The position numbers and the translations under genes are program-made. The notes beneath the pieces are model-generated. The model ran no database searches. It saw only the letters and a list, made by a program, of their open reading frames with translations, and had not been told where the DNA came from. Shown here one piece after another: positions 27,537-41,740 of a stretch of 64,000 nucleotides of DNA. How positions within the stretch are numbered: the stretch's first letter is position 1; each line of letters opens with the position of its first letter. The stretch comes from Centropus unirufus (lineage: Eukaryota > Chordata > Aves > Cuculiformes > Centropidae), in assembly GCA_013397695.1 (NCBI GenBank), contig VYZI01000262.1, positions 372,446 through 436,445 of the forward strand. Direction: 5' to 3'.

Positions 27537-29042
27537 CTTTCTGCTGTGTCTTATCATTGGATAATAATTGGTTTAATGTAGAACCAAACTGCAGGTAAGG
27601 AACCCTGGACTTAATAAATCATGATCCTGAACATGTACAGTACCTCTCTCCGCAAATGATCGCAGGATATTTTACAAGCCCTACCAGTCACTCCACACAG
27701 CACACAGATGCAACCACTGGGGTGGACAGCAGGCAGCGATTTCACAGAGGACAATGGTGTTCCGAAGATCCAGATCCAGTCAGGAAGATAAGAAGAAACT
27801 ATATGCTATTAAAGGAGCAAGGAAGGCTTACGGAGGCAAATGCTAAGATGTGTCATTGCCAGGATGCTAAAAAAAATTCATCTAGAATTGCTGTGTGGGC
27901 CCAGTGACCTTGCTGGGCTGGGCCCCCACTTTTATATCTACACCTCTAAGCTGTGCAATGAACTTCACACCAAGATCTCGAGGAGGAGGAATTTAGCATG
28001 CTTTGTACCAGCTCCCCTTCCTGGTCTTAAAAAAGCAGGCAGCTGCCTAAATCAAACAAGACGACAGCATTTTTGTTCACTGTTGCTTTCTTACTATTCT
28101 ACTACCCCCCTCCTACATTTCCTCCCCTAGAAGATGGGCAATAGTTATGTTTCTCTCATCTTCCATGAGATATTAGAAAATTGTCTGCTTGCCAGATGCT
28201 GCTAGCTCCTCGATGAAGAATGCACAGAAGCATGACCAACTTCATCAGGCCTCAAAGTCTGACTCGGGACAGCTTTTTGGAGCCATTTGACTTGGTACCT
28301 GTCTCACACAAAGGTTTTCAGCCTAGAGGAAGAACTGTTTCAGTTCTTAGCCTGTTAGATGAAAGTTTCTGCTAAAGATTATTAGTAGGGCAGAAATATT
28401 AGGGCAGGTGATCTCTGCCCTCCAGAGTAAGCTGGTCCACAAGTTTCTAACTTCACCCTTAAGTCATGACGCAATAGATTTCCATTTTTACAGATGGGGA
28501 AATGGAGAAAGTTTGGCCCGAGGTCAGCTGTTATAATGGAAGAGTTCTCGCCTTGCAGCACCTCATTCATTCCATTTCTTCAGCCACTTAATCATCATTT
28601 AATCCAAGGATACTCATTCATTCTGGTTTCTCACAGCCCTGCGGGGAGTCTTTCAAAGTGTCATCTGAGATATTTAAAGCTGGGTGGCTGGCAAGGACAG
28701 CTCAGAGGATAGCATCAATTGCCTGCATCAAGTTCCTTGACCCTTACTTTGAAGAACTCCCTTGCATCAGCGGAAAAAATAGAAGAGTGATAACTGGCCC
28801 TTATGATGAAGATGAAATGGCCCAACAGCAGCACATCCATTTACTTGGATCATCAGGGCCATCTCACTTGTGATCCTAAGCATAAGAGAGAAGTTAAATC
28901 TTCTTTGAAAACTTCTGTTGGAAAACCCAACATAAATCTGCAACTTCCAGAGATCCATGCAGAGACAGACTCTCAAGAGATTATATTTAAAGTCTGAATA
29001 GCTCCGGTTGATCGGGACAGTTTCTGTCAGATTGATTGATTG

Positions 29043-29125
29043 ATAGAATTATTATGGTTGGTAAAGACCTCCAAGATCATGAAGTCCAACCATCAACACA
29101 ACACCAACATGCCTACTAAACTGGC
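29043..29125 (-). mobile_element. Short CR1-like fragment
   Basis: About 80 bases resembling the reverse-complement CR1 3' end of the subfamily with AAGTCCAACCATCAACACAA and ACATGCCTACTAAAC. It follows a short GATT repeat (29030-29043), as CR1 ends often do. Confidence 0.7.
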
Positions 29126-31200
29126 GGCCATTCAGGTAGGAGTTGTTTTTTCCTGAAGCTTCTGGCACCAAGTAGTAATTATTAAAAGAAATAACTATGA
29201 TGCAGATCCATTAGCCCACAAGGCTCAGGACTCTTCAATACTTTGGCCAGCCTTTCACACCCTTAGAGGCGCTGGGGTGGGATAGAGAGAACTCATTTGC
29301 ATGGCTTTCTGCACAGAACCTTTGTTTCAAATAAGACATGTAAAAATGACCAATCACAGGCTTCAGAATTATACAGAATAGGTTGAATAATTCTGTAAAA
29401 ATTGGCCAATTGAAAACATAACAGCACAAACCACAAGAAGAAACAGGGGAAAATCTGATTGTTGGCCTGCAAGACAGAGTAATAATCAAAAAAATTGTGG
29501 AGATGTATTCATGTTGCTAAGGCTCCTGTCAGACGCAGGAGTCAGTCCCACCTCTATAACTAAGAGAGCAATTTTAGAATTCAGCAAGATCAATCATAAA
29601 GCGCTGGTGAAGTGGGAGAAAAAGACTTTCCTGGAAGAGAACAGATTGAAATTTCCAGACATCAGTTACACATGAAATAACTGGGGCCAGATCTCCTTCA
29701 TTGTGCTGTGAGCACTGAGAAACAGAAGCAAATCTGACACATCTCAGATATGGCAGTCTATGCCTAAGGCTGGAGTTTTTCCTTTCCTCCCATCAACAAA
29801 AATCTTAGCATGAGATCTTCCTAAAAGCATCTATTCACAGCCATAAGAACAAAGTAGAACATATCTGAAACAAAAAAGATGACTGCAACAATTTTTTATT
29901 TGTTCCAAAAGGGTCAAGAATGAGCTGGAAAATTGGCATGATGTTCAAAAAACTTACAAAGCAACAGGGCTATTGTAAATCACACTGGTGTCCAGGACAT
30001 AGATGTCCAGGGATGGGCTCCAGCCATGCTCCCAGCCTCAAATAGCTCTACAAAGCCAATTAAAAGGCTGAAACATTATCAGGACCTGGAGTTCATGTAT
30101 ATTTTTGGTTCAGACCAGCTTGAAAGGGATGGTTTGAAGGACTTTGTGGCATGAGGGGCTGGAAAGCCTAATTTAGAGGTACAAAGGATTATCTTATGGG
30201 ACAGCAATTACTCTGCAGCAAAGGGCATTAATTTGAAGTTAAGTGGGGTTCGAGATATTTCATTATTCATCCTGCACCCCATTTGCAATGATATAATTTC
30301 AAAGTGCTGGATTCAAATTTGCACAAGAGATGCTGGAATAGGACAGCGAATATACTTTCTATGTTTTATGAGCATAAAGAGATCCATAAAGTTTGAGTGA
30401 AAAAGAAGTCATTACAAAGAGAAAAATATTTTAGCTGTCAATCTGATTCCATCTATTGCTGAGGGAATAGCTCAGCAGGATACAGGAGCCCTGAAGACCC
30501 AACCATACTTGCTGGCGGCTCTGCAAGCAGCAGCTGGCAGGTCCCCACCAGCAATCTTGTGCCTTCCCATCTCCTACCTACGGGCTGTACAAATGCCCAC
30601 ACCTGAGCATGTCAATCTATGACAATGGGGAAGAACAAGGCGAGCACAATGAGCCCTAGGACAGGAGGGCTCCTCTCTTTGCACTGTACCAATGCAATAC
30701 CCTTCTACCTTCGTCCCCTCAAGTCATCTTTGGACTCATAAGAAACCAAGGGAACTTCTGCCAGCAATTGCACCTACCGAGTCAGTCCCAAGCTGGGACC
30801 TCAACTACTGCAACTTGGTCATAATGCTCCAAGATTGATCTGAAACCCACTGCAGCTGGCAACAAGAGTGTTGAGGGATTACCACCTACCCCAAGCTGCT
30901 AAATCCTAAGCAGAAAAGGCACAAATAAAAGGAAAGGGCCTTTCCAAGGATGCATGTGACTTGCCTGGAAAAAAAAACTACACAGCATGTTAGAATGGCT
31001 TTCAGCCAGAGCAGCGTCACAAGAGCCTGCAGCAAGAATGGACATGTTCAAAAGCCTCTTGAGTGCACAAGAGAAAAATTTTTGAGCTAGGGAAGAGGAG
31101 AATCACTGGAATCTCCATCATCTTCCCATCACTCTCCCATCTTTGCACAGAACCAAACACACCAAAAGCCTCAGAGCTGTAGGTGCCAGCAATGCATGCA

Positions 31201-31706
31201 GAGAATCATGGAATCACAGAATGGTTTGGATCAGAAGGGACATTATACATCACCCAGTTCCAAACCACCTGCCATAGGCAGGGACAGCTTCCACTGGATC
31301 AGGTTGCTCAAAGCCCATTTCAACCTGATCTTGAATGCCTCCATTGATGGAGAATCCCCTCCTTTTCCTTGCTGGTCAGAGTCTGGATGCACTCCAGGAC
31401 TTGCTTGGATTTCTGAGCTGCAAGCACCCATTGTCAGCTCACTTTAAGCTTCTCATCCACCAGCACCCCAAGTCCTCCTCCTCAGGGCTGCTCCTAATCC
31501 ATTCTCCACTCAGACCAGATTGCCCCAACCCAGGTGTAGGACCTTGTAACTCCATGAGTTTCATGCAGGCCCACCCCTCCAGCCTATCCAGGTCCCTCTG
31601 GATGGCATTCCTTCCCTTCAGCATGTCAACTACATCATTCAGCTTAGCATCATGGGCAAACTTACTGCGGGTGCACTTGATCACATTGTCCACGTCTCCA
31701 TGCTAT
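31201..31706 (-). mobile_element. CR1 LINE copy with internally deleted RT remnant
   Basis: Minus orientation. The 5' side (31706-31439) reads as CR1 reverse transcriptase: a degenerate KFADDTKLG-like segment (KFAHDAKLND), then IQRDLDRLEGWA and EEEDLG. It passes, after missing several hundred bases of RT, directly into the 3' UTR (31350-31201), which ends at the ATGGAATCACAGAATGG terminal region. It is a dead copy. Confidence 0.88.
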
Positions 31707-34700
31707 AGGAACAGCAACACCACAGAACTATAGGACCCAAACCATTAGAACACCTTTAGAAGGGGTGGTTAAAGGGAAGGAACCTCTGCTTGAATTTGCA
31801 CCAGAGCTGAATTCATCTGTCAATCACACAAATCAGCCCAAGTCAGCTGGGGTTTGCATCTCCCCTTTGGAACAAAAAGCATCCAAGCATTAACATAAAA
31901 CAACTGCAGTCTGCAGGATCACATGGCTGAGAATGTGTTGTATCTCCAAAAAAAAGGTCTCAAAAACAGTATTAGCCTTGCTATTAAAACAACATGGAGA
32001 ATGCGATCCCACCTCAGCAAGAAAAGAGCAGTTATTTACTCCTAATGATTTCATTCCAAGAAAACTGGTTTGAATGTATGCTTTATGTTTCAGAAAGCTT
32101 TTTCTCTGCCTGCTAAGCACTTCTGCTTGAAACAAATATGATTGTCATTTAGTTTTATGTACACCAACAAAATGCAAATTACAAGAGCAATAGTTTAGAG
32201 TATCCATCCTTTATCTCATCTGTATCTTGGTCTCCCCACCATGAATGTCTGCTCATGGATTTTTTTTATTATATTTTTGGAAGCATGCAGCTAAATAACT
32301 TCTGCCACATTGTGTTTATTTCCTCCAATATAAATAATGCTCACTTAACAGTGAATGCATTAGAAAACTATGTTTCCATTGAGTTGTGATTTCCAGAAAT
32401 AGTCTTTTGGATAGAAGTTTCCCATCTCAGTCTCAGCAGAAAGGCAATTTTTACCTATCTTATTTTCATCCTTTCAGTATATCTTGCACTTCTTTTTAAG
32501 GTAACAGCAATATCTCCCAGTAAAAAATGCAGTGAAAGCACAGATTTCTTCCCAACCTGTAACTATGGCTTAATTTGGAGACTATTTATATCCCATCTGA
32601 CAATAAGTTGAGTTTTTGTGAGCAGGTCAGCAGCGTTAAGGTGCATCTTTCACTGTGAGCAATGCCAAGCACCAAGAATGGCACAGGGGAGGAGAAAGTG
32701 CCCACAAAACTCCCAAGATTTTCACTGTGGCAGCTGGAAAGCATGGAAGCACCTACTGCCTAGAGAAAAGGATATGACATATTTTATCTCTAACCAGTTT
32801 AGCCTTGTTGACCCAAATGAATGGGGGCAAAGGTTGGTGGAAATCTGGGTTACCTGTATGAGCCACTCCATCCACAAGTGAATCTCACCCCTTTTTGTTG
32901 CCAGTTGTTCAAAAAGGTAAACTTTTAAGGTAACAGCTATAACCACTAAGGAGATTAAGCAGCTGGGAGTCACACCAGCTTTGCAGAGCTGTTGTCTCAA
33001 AGTCGTGTTGGACCATCTGGTCCACACAGCATCTGGCAACAATGGCTTCAAAACAATGCAGTAACACCAATGAAGATCAGCATCTCAGTACAGTTTTGCA
33101 GACAGCAAGGATGTGGCAATGCAGCCCACCCCATCCCCTCTCACAGTTGGGTACCAGCCAAGTCCCCTGGCTCTGTCCCATCAGCACAAAAATGTACATA
33201 GTTGTCCGAGTCCCAAGGCACAATACCATCTACAGGAGCTCTGGCCCAAATGGGAGTCTGGGAGTGCTCCTTCACCCAGAGCTCAGAGCTCCTGACCAGG
33301 GATGCAACCTAGGGCTTAAATACGAGAAGAGTTGGAGAGGCAGAAGCCTTCTCTTACTTTGTTTACCCTTTTAAGTATATACCGCTCACACAGTTTTCAA
33401 TCCAGACAACCAAAATGAAACTAGTTGCAAAACGAGGATGATATTTTATCCAGTGTTTCCATGAGTCCTTTAGTACTATTCCCCTCTGAAATTAAAACAA
33501 TTCAATACAAACACAAACTGGTTTTGTCAGCTTAAATATGAGAAATCCTCTCCAGCAGACAAAGACATTCTGCTATGATTGTTTTCTCCTTTGCTCCTCC
33601 TAGAAGGATCTAGGCCAGCAGCTCCATCCACTTTCCAGTCCTAAAAATAAACAATGTTTGTTCCTTGCCCCTTTTGCTTCACAAGATCTCAGATGTTAAA
33701 TATTCAAACAATCCACATATAGAAAACTGATTCATCTCAATTATTCTTGGCCATTTTCCTCCCAAAGTACATATATATCAAGTAAAGAAATAATACCACT
33801 AAGGTTTTCTTCCTCCACAACACAGCTATATCACCAACAACTTTAAAAATCACTTTTCACTAACAGATGGCAAACAGGGATAAATGATGGGATGAGTGGT
33901 AGAAGGTTTCAGATGAGCATTCAGTACAAGTTGCAAAGACTGCCATCTTTAAGCTAAAATGTCCACTAAGAACTTCTTTACCACCTTAACCTACATGATT
34001 TTATTCTTCCTGTATGTATCTACACATTATGAAATAAGAATTATGTGAAATTACCAACAGACTTAAGGGCAAACACTCCCACCTCTTTTTATTGTTTATA
34101 GTTTTCTACTTTTAGGTGAAGTTTTCTGCATATCTGGGTGTTCTTCAGTAAATGATGAACTGGCAGAGCCCTTTCCAAAATCAAGGAGGGCTGTAAAAAA
34201 ATTCCAGCGACTTTACCACAAGCCCTAGAAATCTTTTGCTGTGGATTGTTGCCCTGAAATCTGACAGGGAATGAGCCCATACAGGAGAAATGAGCCTATC
34301 ACTGTTCCCAAAATCATGCTTTGAAAGTATTAACTGAAAATTAATGGTTACTTCTGTCTTTCATGTTCCTATACTCCTCTTTCCAGGGTGAAATAGGAAA
34401 CATCAAGTCCATCTCAGAGGGTTGCTGTGAGAGTGAATTAGTGGTAGTGCAAAGGTCTCAGACTATGGCAATGAAGTCTATAAAAGAAGACCTAGAAGGA
34501 GATGGATATTCCCATCTTGAGCCCATGGTTTGAATGGCGAGTTGTAAATAAGTCCCAGGGCTAAGCACTGAATGCTAAACACTACGAACAAGATTAGCAC
34601 AAGCCCTTCTGCAGCCTCAAAGCCAGACCCCAGTGGAGAAGCTTGGGGATGACAAAAACAGCTCAGTACAGACACACTGCTAGACAGGGTTCATTCCAAC

Positions 34701-34965
34701 ATTTCCCCATTTCTGACCAACTGCTCACTGAGCAGAAAAGAGTCTAGAGGCATTGATTCTGATTCGTGACAGGACAAGTCAGCCTGGAGATAGACCAGGT
34801 GCCTGGAAGAATGTCCTTGCTTTTAGAAGCATCCCTACCAAGCAATTCTCTGCTTCCAGGAAGGTCATCTCCTACACCAACATGGGCCCAGCCAGGAGGA
34901 GGCAGACCAGAAGTGTTCCTCCCTACCCTGCTCCACCCCACAGGAGCAAAGCGCTGAGAGCAGGG

Positions 34966-35008
34966 TTGCAATCCCTGCTTGCAACAATCCCTGTTGCAAC
35001 AATCCCTG
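34966..35008 (+). repeat. 15-bp tandem repeat, about three copies
   Basis: The unit TTGCAACAATCCCTG is present twice exactly (34979-34993, 34994-35008), preceded by a copy lacking the CAA (34966 onward). Confidence 0.85.
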
Positions 35009-35983
35009 TGTTGCTGCACACACAGGTTCTAGAAAGCTCCTGGGGCAGGTGTGCTAGAGAGATGGAAGTTCGCATTTGACAGAGCGAGGAGACCATCTGC
35101 AGCTCAGCAGCACAGGATGTACCATCCCACCAGGTGTCCAGGCTGATGGTCACCCACTCTGCACTCCATTGCAAGTACCTCATATCCCTCTGCTGATTGG
35201 CATAAGCAACTGCATTCCATCAGGGCTGGGCAGAACTGGGTGGCTCCTGAGGGGATGGAGACCCATAATTCATCAAAATGACTCCAAGAACCACAATGCT
35301 GATATGCAACCCTAAAATTAGCCCGAGCAGGTTGAAGTTCAGTTTCTGCAGGGTGGACCATCACTCAATGTCAGCAAGCACAAAGCAATCAGGAAGACTC
35401 ATTAACATAGAAGTCGTTTCAGCAAAAGGATGGGTCTTTAAGGATGCTCTGTCTGCTGGACCCATCTGCCCAGGAACTGAGTATTTCAGCAGCATAAGAG
35501 AAGTTTTTTGCTGGATAATTTTTGTTAGATACCTTCCCCCATAAATATAGGTCAACCACAACACTTCAGTAACTCATGTTAAGTTTACCAAAACATTTTG
35601 TTGAAGGAAGAGAACATGGAGAACTTTTGTATGTCAGCCTTGTTAAACTGACCTTTTAGAGTTTTGTCTTGTCTACTTGAAAGGATGTTTAATCTTAATG
35701 TCACAAATAAAATAGAAGTTATTGAGAGCACTAAAACCTCAAAGAATATCTTAATCCAAATTAGTCAGAAACGTTATTTCTCATTTTACCCAATTGTCTT
35801 GCCTTTTTGACCTGTTTTTCGTCATAAACTTGGTTCTTTCAGAGCTTGTGCGTGGCGTGAAACAATTTCCTTGATTTGAGAGCTAAAAGGAAGCCAAAAT
35901 AACAGTTATTTGCACAACCAAAGTGTCTGCGCCACATATATTTCCATACCTATCAGACAGCTAAATTTAACTGCTTAATTATT

Positions 35984-36001
35984 GGGGGGGGTGGGGAGGG
36001 G
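35984..36001 (+). other. Potential G-quadruplex tract
   Basis: Eight Gs, T, four Gs, A, four Gs: enough runs for a four-layer-capable quadruplex with very short loops. It lies on the strand that is template for CACNA1B transcription. Confidence 0.6.
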
Positions 36002-39000
36002 AACAGTAAGACAGGCTGCACCTGGCAGCCACCAACCATCTCTCCTTGCTCTGGGAGCAGCACCGGAGCCCTCCGAATAGTCTCTTCATCCTTTCATTCC
36101 CCTGCTTGATGCTGGAACAGGATGTCAGATCTTGACTTGTACATTTTGTGCCCATCTTAAATCTATGTTTGAAGAACTACAGTGAGTCTAAAAAAGGTGA
36201 AAGCTGAGAGGTTTAATTACTTCTATCTGTGTTTGAGTGGTGCTCTCAAGTATTTGCAGGGTTCCTGGAACTGCAGCTCTAGTGCCAGGGAGAAACTGAA
36301 CAATGAGAGAAAGGCTAAAAAGAATCCCCAGCTACCGGATATTTGCCTGAAACAGCTCATTTCCAAGAATGCTGCACTGTTAGTCTGGCTCAGACTGGTC
36401 TTGAGCAATGCCTTTATCATCTCTCTGCTACAAGGTTATACTCATATTGAGCTCCCAGGTTTAGCAATCCTCCTCACACTCACACACAAACCAGTCTTAG
36501 GGCTGCACGAGGTGGGAAGTGGCAAGAGGTGGGCTTTGCACTGCTGGATTTGCTTTAAACAAAGCCCAAGAGAAGAGGATCTGCATCTGGCATAGACTGG
36601 AGCTTAGCTCCACACTCTGCAGTGGCAGGCTACTTAACATCCAAGCTTCAATGACACCTGTTTGTGTCTCCTGAAAGGCACACCACAGGTATCTAGCCTC
36701 AAAGCGCAGAATCAAGGCCCAAATATTTAGGTAGTCATTTGCACCAAGTCACCTTCCCACAGGCTGCAGCAACTTAAGTAGACAGAGCCCTGGCTGATCT
36801 GCAGGCTGCACAAGGTGGCAGGCAGCAATGCCAAGGGAGGGAGCCTGAGGATCTCACATGCTCAGATTTCAGCCCTGAGATATTAAGGGTGATAACACAC
36901 TGACTGAAGCCCTTGTGAAGGATGCAGCCCTGTTGAAAGGTACCAGATCAGCAGTTTCTACCTGTTGCCCTACATCAATGCTTTAGCTAAGGTGAGGGAT
37001 GGTTCTTTTTAGTTTGTCAGTCCTTCAGTCAAGGCACACAGTGCAACAGTGTTTGTCCTCACCCCATGTCTGCCAGTGTTTTAAAGGTTTGCTTTGCTCA
37101 AGTCCCTCATTCCTAAAGAGACAAGCAGATCTAAGTATGACCCATGGGTTCCTGGTGAAGATGAGCACTCAGGAGCAGTCACAAACCTCCTACAGAAAAG
37201 AGGCAATACTCAAGACTTGTAGTCTTTCCCTGCTCTTCATGCAGATATCCATACACTGCCTGACACTTGTCAGCCAACACCATGGGACTCTGCCTCCTGG
37301 CTGAGTCCCTCAGACCACTTGCCTAGAGCTGAGCTGCCCACACACCGTTTGGAAACACTGGCATGAGGCAGCTGGATTTCACAGATCTCTTCCTTCCCTA
37401 CAAACGTGCCTGCACAAAGAGCCTCAAAGTATGATGGACAATGCCCAGCAGGCCTTGTCTTTGTCCTGGTGAAGATGCTCTGACCCCTCTCATGTCTTCC
37501 TCAACCCAAGTCACTGTGGTGAGTGCAGACTCCTTCCCAGCCGCACTTCAGTGCGCCCATCCTAGTGCCATGAGGCTCCAGGTAAGGAGCTTTCCCCAGC
37601 ACACCCACTGCAACCCCAGCTTCAGTTATGCTTTCAGCAGCAGGGCCCAAGCAATGCCACTGCTGCCAGAAACAAGCTACACAGAGGCAAGAAGCTTTCT
37701 GTCCCCTCCAGCATAGCCCTAAGCAGTGTGGGCACCTATTAAATCACACCCTATGGAAGTGGCAGTGGAGGTTACCCTCTCAGTCCATTCATTGAAAAAG
37801 GTCTGGAACAGCCACACAAGGTGCCCATGCGGCTCACCTTTCCATTTTATACACTGCCTGCACCACTCCTGCAAGAACATCAAGCCTCACTCTATTGCAG
37901 TTGTCTTTCCATGGGTAAGGAGTCTCTTCCACAAACCGAACTGCAATTATTTTAACAACCTGGCCATGGATGGTAGGTTGTTTCTCTCAATACTCTCATA
38001 CCTTTGGAGCAGTAGCCTGGGGGGACACCATCTCCTGGTGTCTGGATAAGCTTGTTCGCAAACCTGTTGGAGCTGTCAGAAGATATTTTCTGTATTTAAA
38101 CAAGAAGACTCATTGGCCAGTAAAAAAAAAAAATAAAAAATAACAGGCTTTTTAAGAAGAGGAATGGAGAAAGAGGCACATAACCTGTGTTTTGTATGCT
38201 TTCCATGTGAAAAATAGTAGTTCACAGTCATGTATTAAATGAGATTTGACAGGATGGTGAATTGCCAACTAGGAATTAGAGGTGCAGACATTGTTCAGTG
38301 TAGGCAGGATGGGACAGCATTACTTATCTGACCACTTCAGAAAGCCACACAGGCTCCCTTACTACAGGATGCAATTATTAAAAATGCTTCAAAATGTTTA
38401 TCCTCTCAACAGCCTTCTACACTTGGGCTGTGCTGTTATACCCCAGATGGGGCCAAGTGACCCAGCCTGTATTGGTCCCTAAGCAGTAAAGCTGATCTCC
38501 ACTCACCCAGCCTGATGTCCAGACACTCACTAGCCCTTCTGTTTGGGACCAGAGTGAGAACACAGAACGTTTGTCACACGACAACATAAGGTCTTGGACA
38601 CACTGCAATGTCAGCAGCAAGGAGTACCAGACGTCTCTAAGGTGGCAGATATCTGCTACGCACAGTTGGATGAGCAAGGCCTAAAGATGCTCCTAGAGCT
38701 GACAGTGAAGCTGGGACAATGTTAGACAAGCAGCCCAACTGTATTGTTGAGCTTCTTCTATAACAGGGCAAGAGAATGACACCCTCCTATCCCCACTGGC
38801 AATGGGCTTACACCATGGTACGTGACATTTACCACTTGTTCCTGAACTGCAGAGTTGACAAACACAAAGATCAAGTTTGGTTCATACATATGACTGCATA
38901 GATCAAGCAGAGCAAATATCTGCAGTACCAAGGCTCAGTTTTGCAAAGTCACTTCTCTTGATCCTATCCATATTTCAGAACATCTCCAACTGAGCCCCAT

Positions 39001-41481
39001 TAGTGTAATTGATTTTTAATGGGATTCTCAAAGAAACAATGTGAAGATTTTAACAGGCTGTTAGATAGAAATTAAACCTCACCCAAGCCTCCCACCCTAG
39101 GAACAAAGATTTCCAAAGATGCAGGGGGGGGCTATTTCATTCCTGCTAATGGGCAAGGAGCTACTGCTGATATGAGGAAAGGGAACACTAATTCCCCATA
39201 TTCCACCTCTCATTGCATTGATCCCATCACTGCTAGACACCAGAGGTTTGTAATTATAAGGGAAGGTTTTCCTCATCCTTCCTCGACAAGAGAGACCAGA
39301 AAGAAACCCTAGGGGGATCAAAAGGAGAAATGTTGTTTGATGAGCTGGAGGTCTTCCAGGTTTTGAAAAGAGGGAAAATAAAAGACATATCCTACTTCCT
39401 TTTGTTCTCTGGGCTCCTTCATGCCAGGCAGGCATGATTTCTCAGATGAGGCCTTGGAAACCCAAAGAGATGAACCTGAAAACTGGTTATAGTCAATACC
39501 TTCAGCAGCACTGATTTCCCAGTGAGGCTTGTGTTGTAGTAAACCATGACATGTCCTTCTGTGGAAAGAGGCGTCAGGAAAGGACTTCCACCTCCTGCCT
39601 TTTATTAATTCCCTGTATGCAGCATGAGCCATATCTCTTCAAAATCTACCCATGGTTCAAGCAATTTAAAACCAGAACATTATCCTGAATGCTGGCTTGG
39701 CCATGGATGATATTCCTCTTTCTGCCTAGTAGCTTGTCCAGCAAGAGTGGAGCCACTCCTTTCCTTTATTCTCTAGCAAACCAGTGACAATACTTCTGGA
39801 TAGTTTGACTCAAGGCACGTCACCTCCTCCAAAGGTCCAATCTTTCCTCAGGTTAAAATCTGACAGACACCCACATTTGCAATTTCCCCTGTGTGGCACG
39901 CCATCGTTTTAACACATTCCCCATGGTACACGAACACTGAGCTCCATGCAAGATTCTCCCACTCACTGTGAGTGAGCATCTGCATTTCTAGAAGATTATG
40001 CTGTAACCAGCTATTTTATTTCTGATCCAAATTCTCCTCACTCAGTCTCAATTTCAACATTTTAAATACTTCTTACTTCTTTGAGACATTTTAAACTCAT
40101 TTCTTTTCAATACTGTCAACCAGCTTTTTCATTAGTACATTATGAAATCGGAGACCATTATCAGCTTCATCTTTAAAGAGGCAGGTAGATGGACACAAAA
40201 GAGAAAAGCAATGGCCTAAAGTAATTTATTAGCCAATGGCATGGGTAGAAAGGAGAAACAGGGCACCCAAAATCCCACCCCACTGCTCAATTTGCTAGAC
40301 GATTGAAATGAAACTCTATTATCCTGGCTGTCTCAGACACAGCATTATCTGCTGCTATAGACTCATGTGCTTTCATACCTTCCAATTAAAGCAAGAAAAT
40401 TGGATCATGCTGAGCCTTCCATTGTCCTTTTCACCTCTTGCAAAAAAGTCAGGGGTTACCATAATTTTATACCTGTTATAATTAGCTTTAATGTTGTAAC
40501 CTAGGAAGGGAAAAAAATACAGTGTTCTTTTAATAATAGACTTAGTGTATCACGGAGCAGTCTTATCTTTTCTTCAGCTGGTAGTCAAGTTCAGTATTTC
40601 CAAATCCTTTTATATTATACCTAATCAATAAGTATTTTATTCTTTACTATAGAATAAGAAATTTAAACTACACAAGTTCAGAATTCACCCAGCCAATCCA
40701 GGCTAAGAGATATATCTGACCACAGAACTTCAAGAACTTCATGGTGCTCCTACCCTGTAAGCACATAAACAAGACTGGAATTTGGCATCAGAAGACAAGA
40801 AAGGTAAAATTTTTCATTTCAACACATCTCTCAGGGTAGAAAGAATCTGCACAGATCAGTAATGAGAGCATAGATGTTATCAGCTAAATGTTTTTGGACA
40901 GACACAGCATCATTGACTTGGAGCATGTCATTATGAGCTTTTGAAGTTAATAAAATTAAATAAAAAAAAAAACACAAAACATTCAAGGAATTTTCTGGAC
41001 TTCAAGTCTTTGTCCTGGAGCCAGGATACAGTTGATCATGTCTTTATCTAGCCAAGACTTCAGGCTTTAGTCTCATCTTTCCCCAGACCTGCTTCTGATG
41101 ACCATCAAGAGAGATGCTACCCTCTTCACCCTCAGGGTGCAGAAATAGCTCATTGGTGCTTTACAAAGCTTTTCACTACCATCCTTTACTGGAGGCCAGA
41201 AAAGCAGACATGTCTTTGGCATTGGGTGGGAGGTTTGTTAACACTACCCAGCAAGAGACCTCCTTCTGGCAGCCAGATGTGTTTGGAGGCTTCTAACTGA
41301 AGCCTTGTTAGGACTGGTCACCCCCAAAATGATTAATTCACCTGCTGAAATCTTCTTCAATGTTCCAAATTCTGCAAAAGTTGGAACGGCAGATGACAGC
41401 TCTCTCACCTCCCAAAGCAAGGTCAAGCCTATGTTCCACCATGGAAAGAGAGCAGTAACATTTCTGTACTACCAGGCCTGA

Positions 41482-41740
41482 TGATGGCCTTAAGTTGCAC
41501 CAGAGGAGGTTTAGACTGGGTGTTAGGAAGATTTTATTTTTTTACTGAAAAAGTGGTGAAGCACTAGCAGAAGCTGTCCAGAGAAGCGGTGGAGTCACCC
41601 TCCCTGGAGGGCTTCAAAAAGCCTGTAGATACGGTGCTTCAGGACATGGTCTAGTAGGCATGTTGGTATTGTGTTGATGTTTGGACTTGATGATGTTAGA
41701 GCTCTTTTCCAACCTTAAAAGTTCTATGACTCTGTGATTC
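41482..41740 (+). mobile_element. CR1 LINE 3' fragment
   Basis: About 260 bases in plus orientation. It contains GTTTAGACTGGGTGTTAGGA, GCTTCAAAAAGCCTGTAG and TTTTCCAACCTTAAAAGTTC, with a terminal TATGACTCTGTGATTC. It differs from the 10-kb and 25-kb copies and belongs to another CR1 subfamily; it is followed by a poly-A tract at 41749-41762. Confidence 0.88.

Larger units (their letters stand above)
25548..29042. other. Intron 3 stretch without gene
   Basis: Unique A/T-rich sequence with the two short tandem repeats near 27.1 and 27.5 kb listed separately. No exon was recognised. Confidence 0.55.
31707..41481. other. Intron 3 stretch, nearly 10 kb free of recognised CR1
   Basis: Unique sequence containing the 15-bp tandem repeat and the G-rich tract at 35984-36001. 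The 137-codon plus frame at 36182-36595 starts on GTG and resembles nothing known. Confidence 0.55.

Noticed and set aside
36054..36074. RE1-like sequence with AGCAGCACCGGAGCC
   Set aside because: Only the left half resembles RE1; the spacing and the right half do not fit.
36182..36595. 137-codon plus-strand frame
   Set aside because: No ATG start, no recognised similarity and overlapping minus frame.
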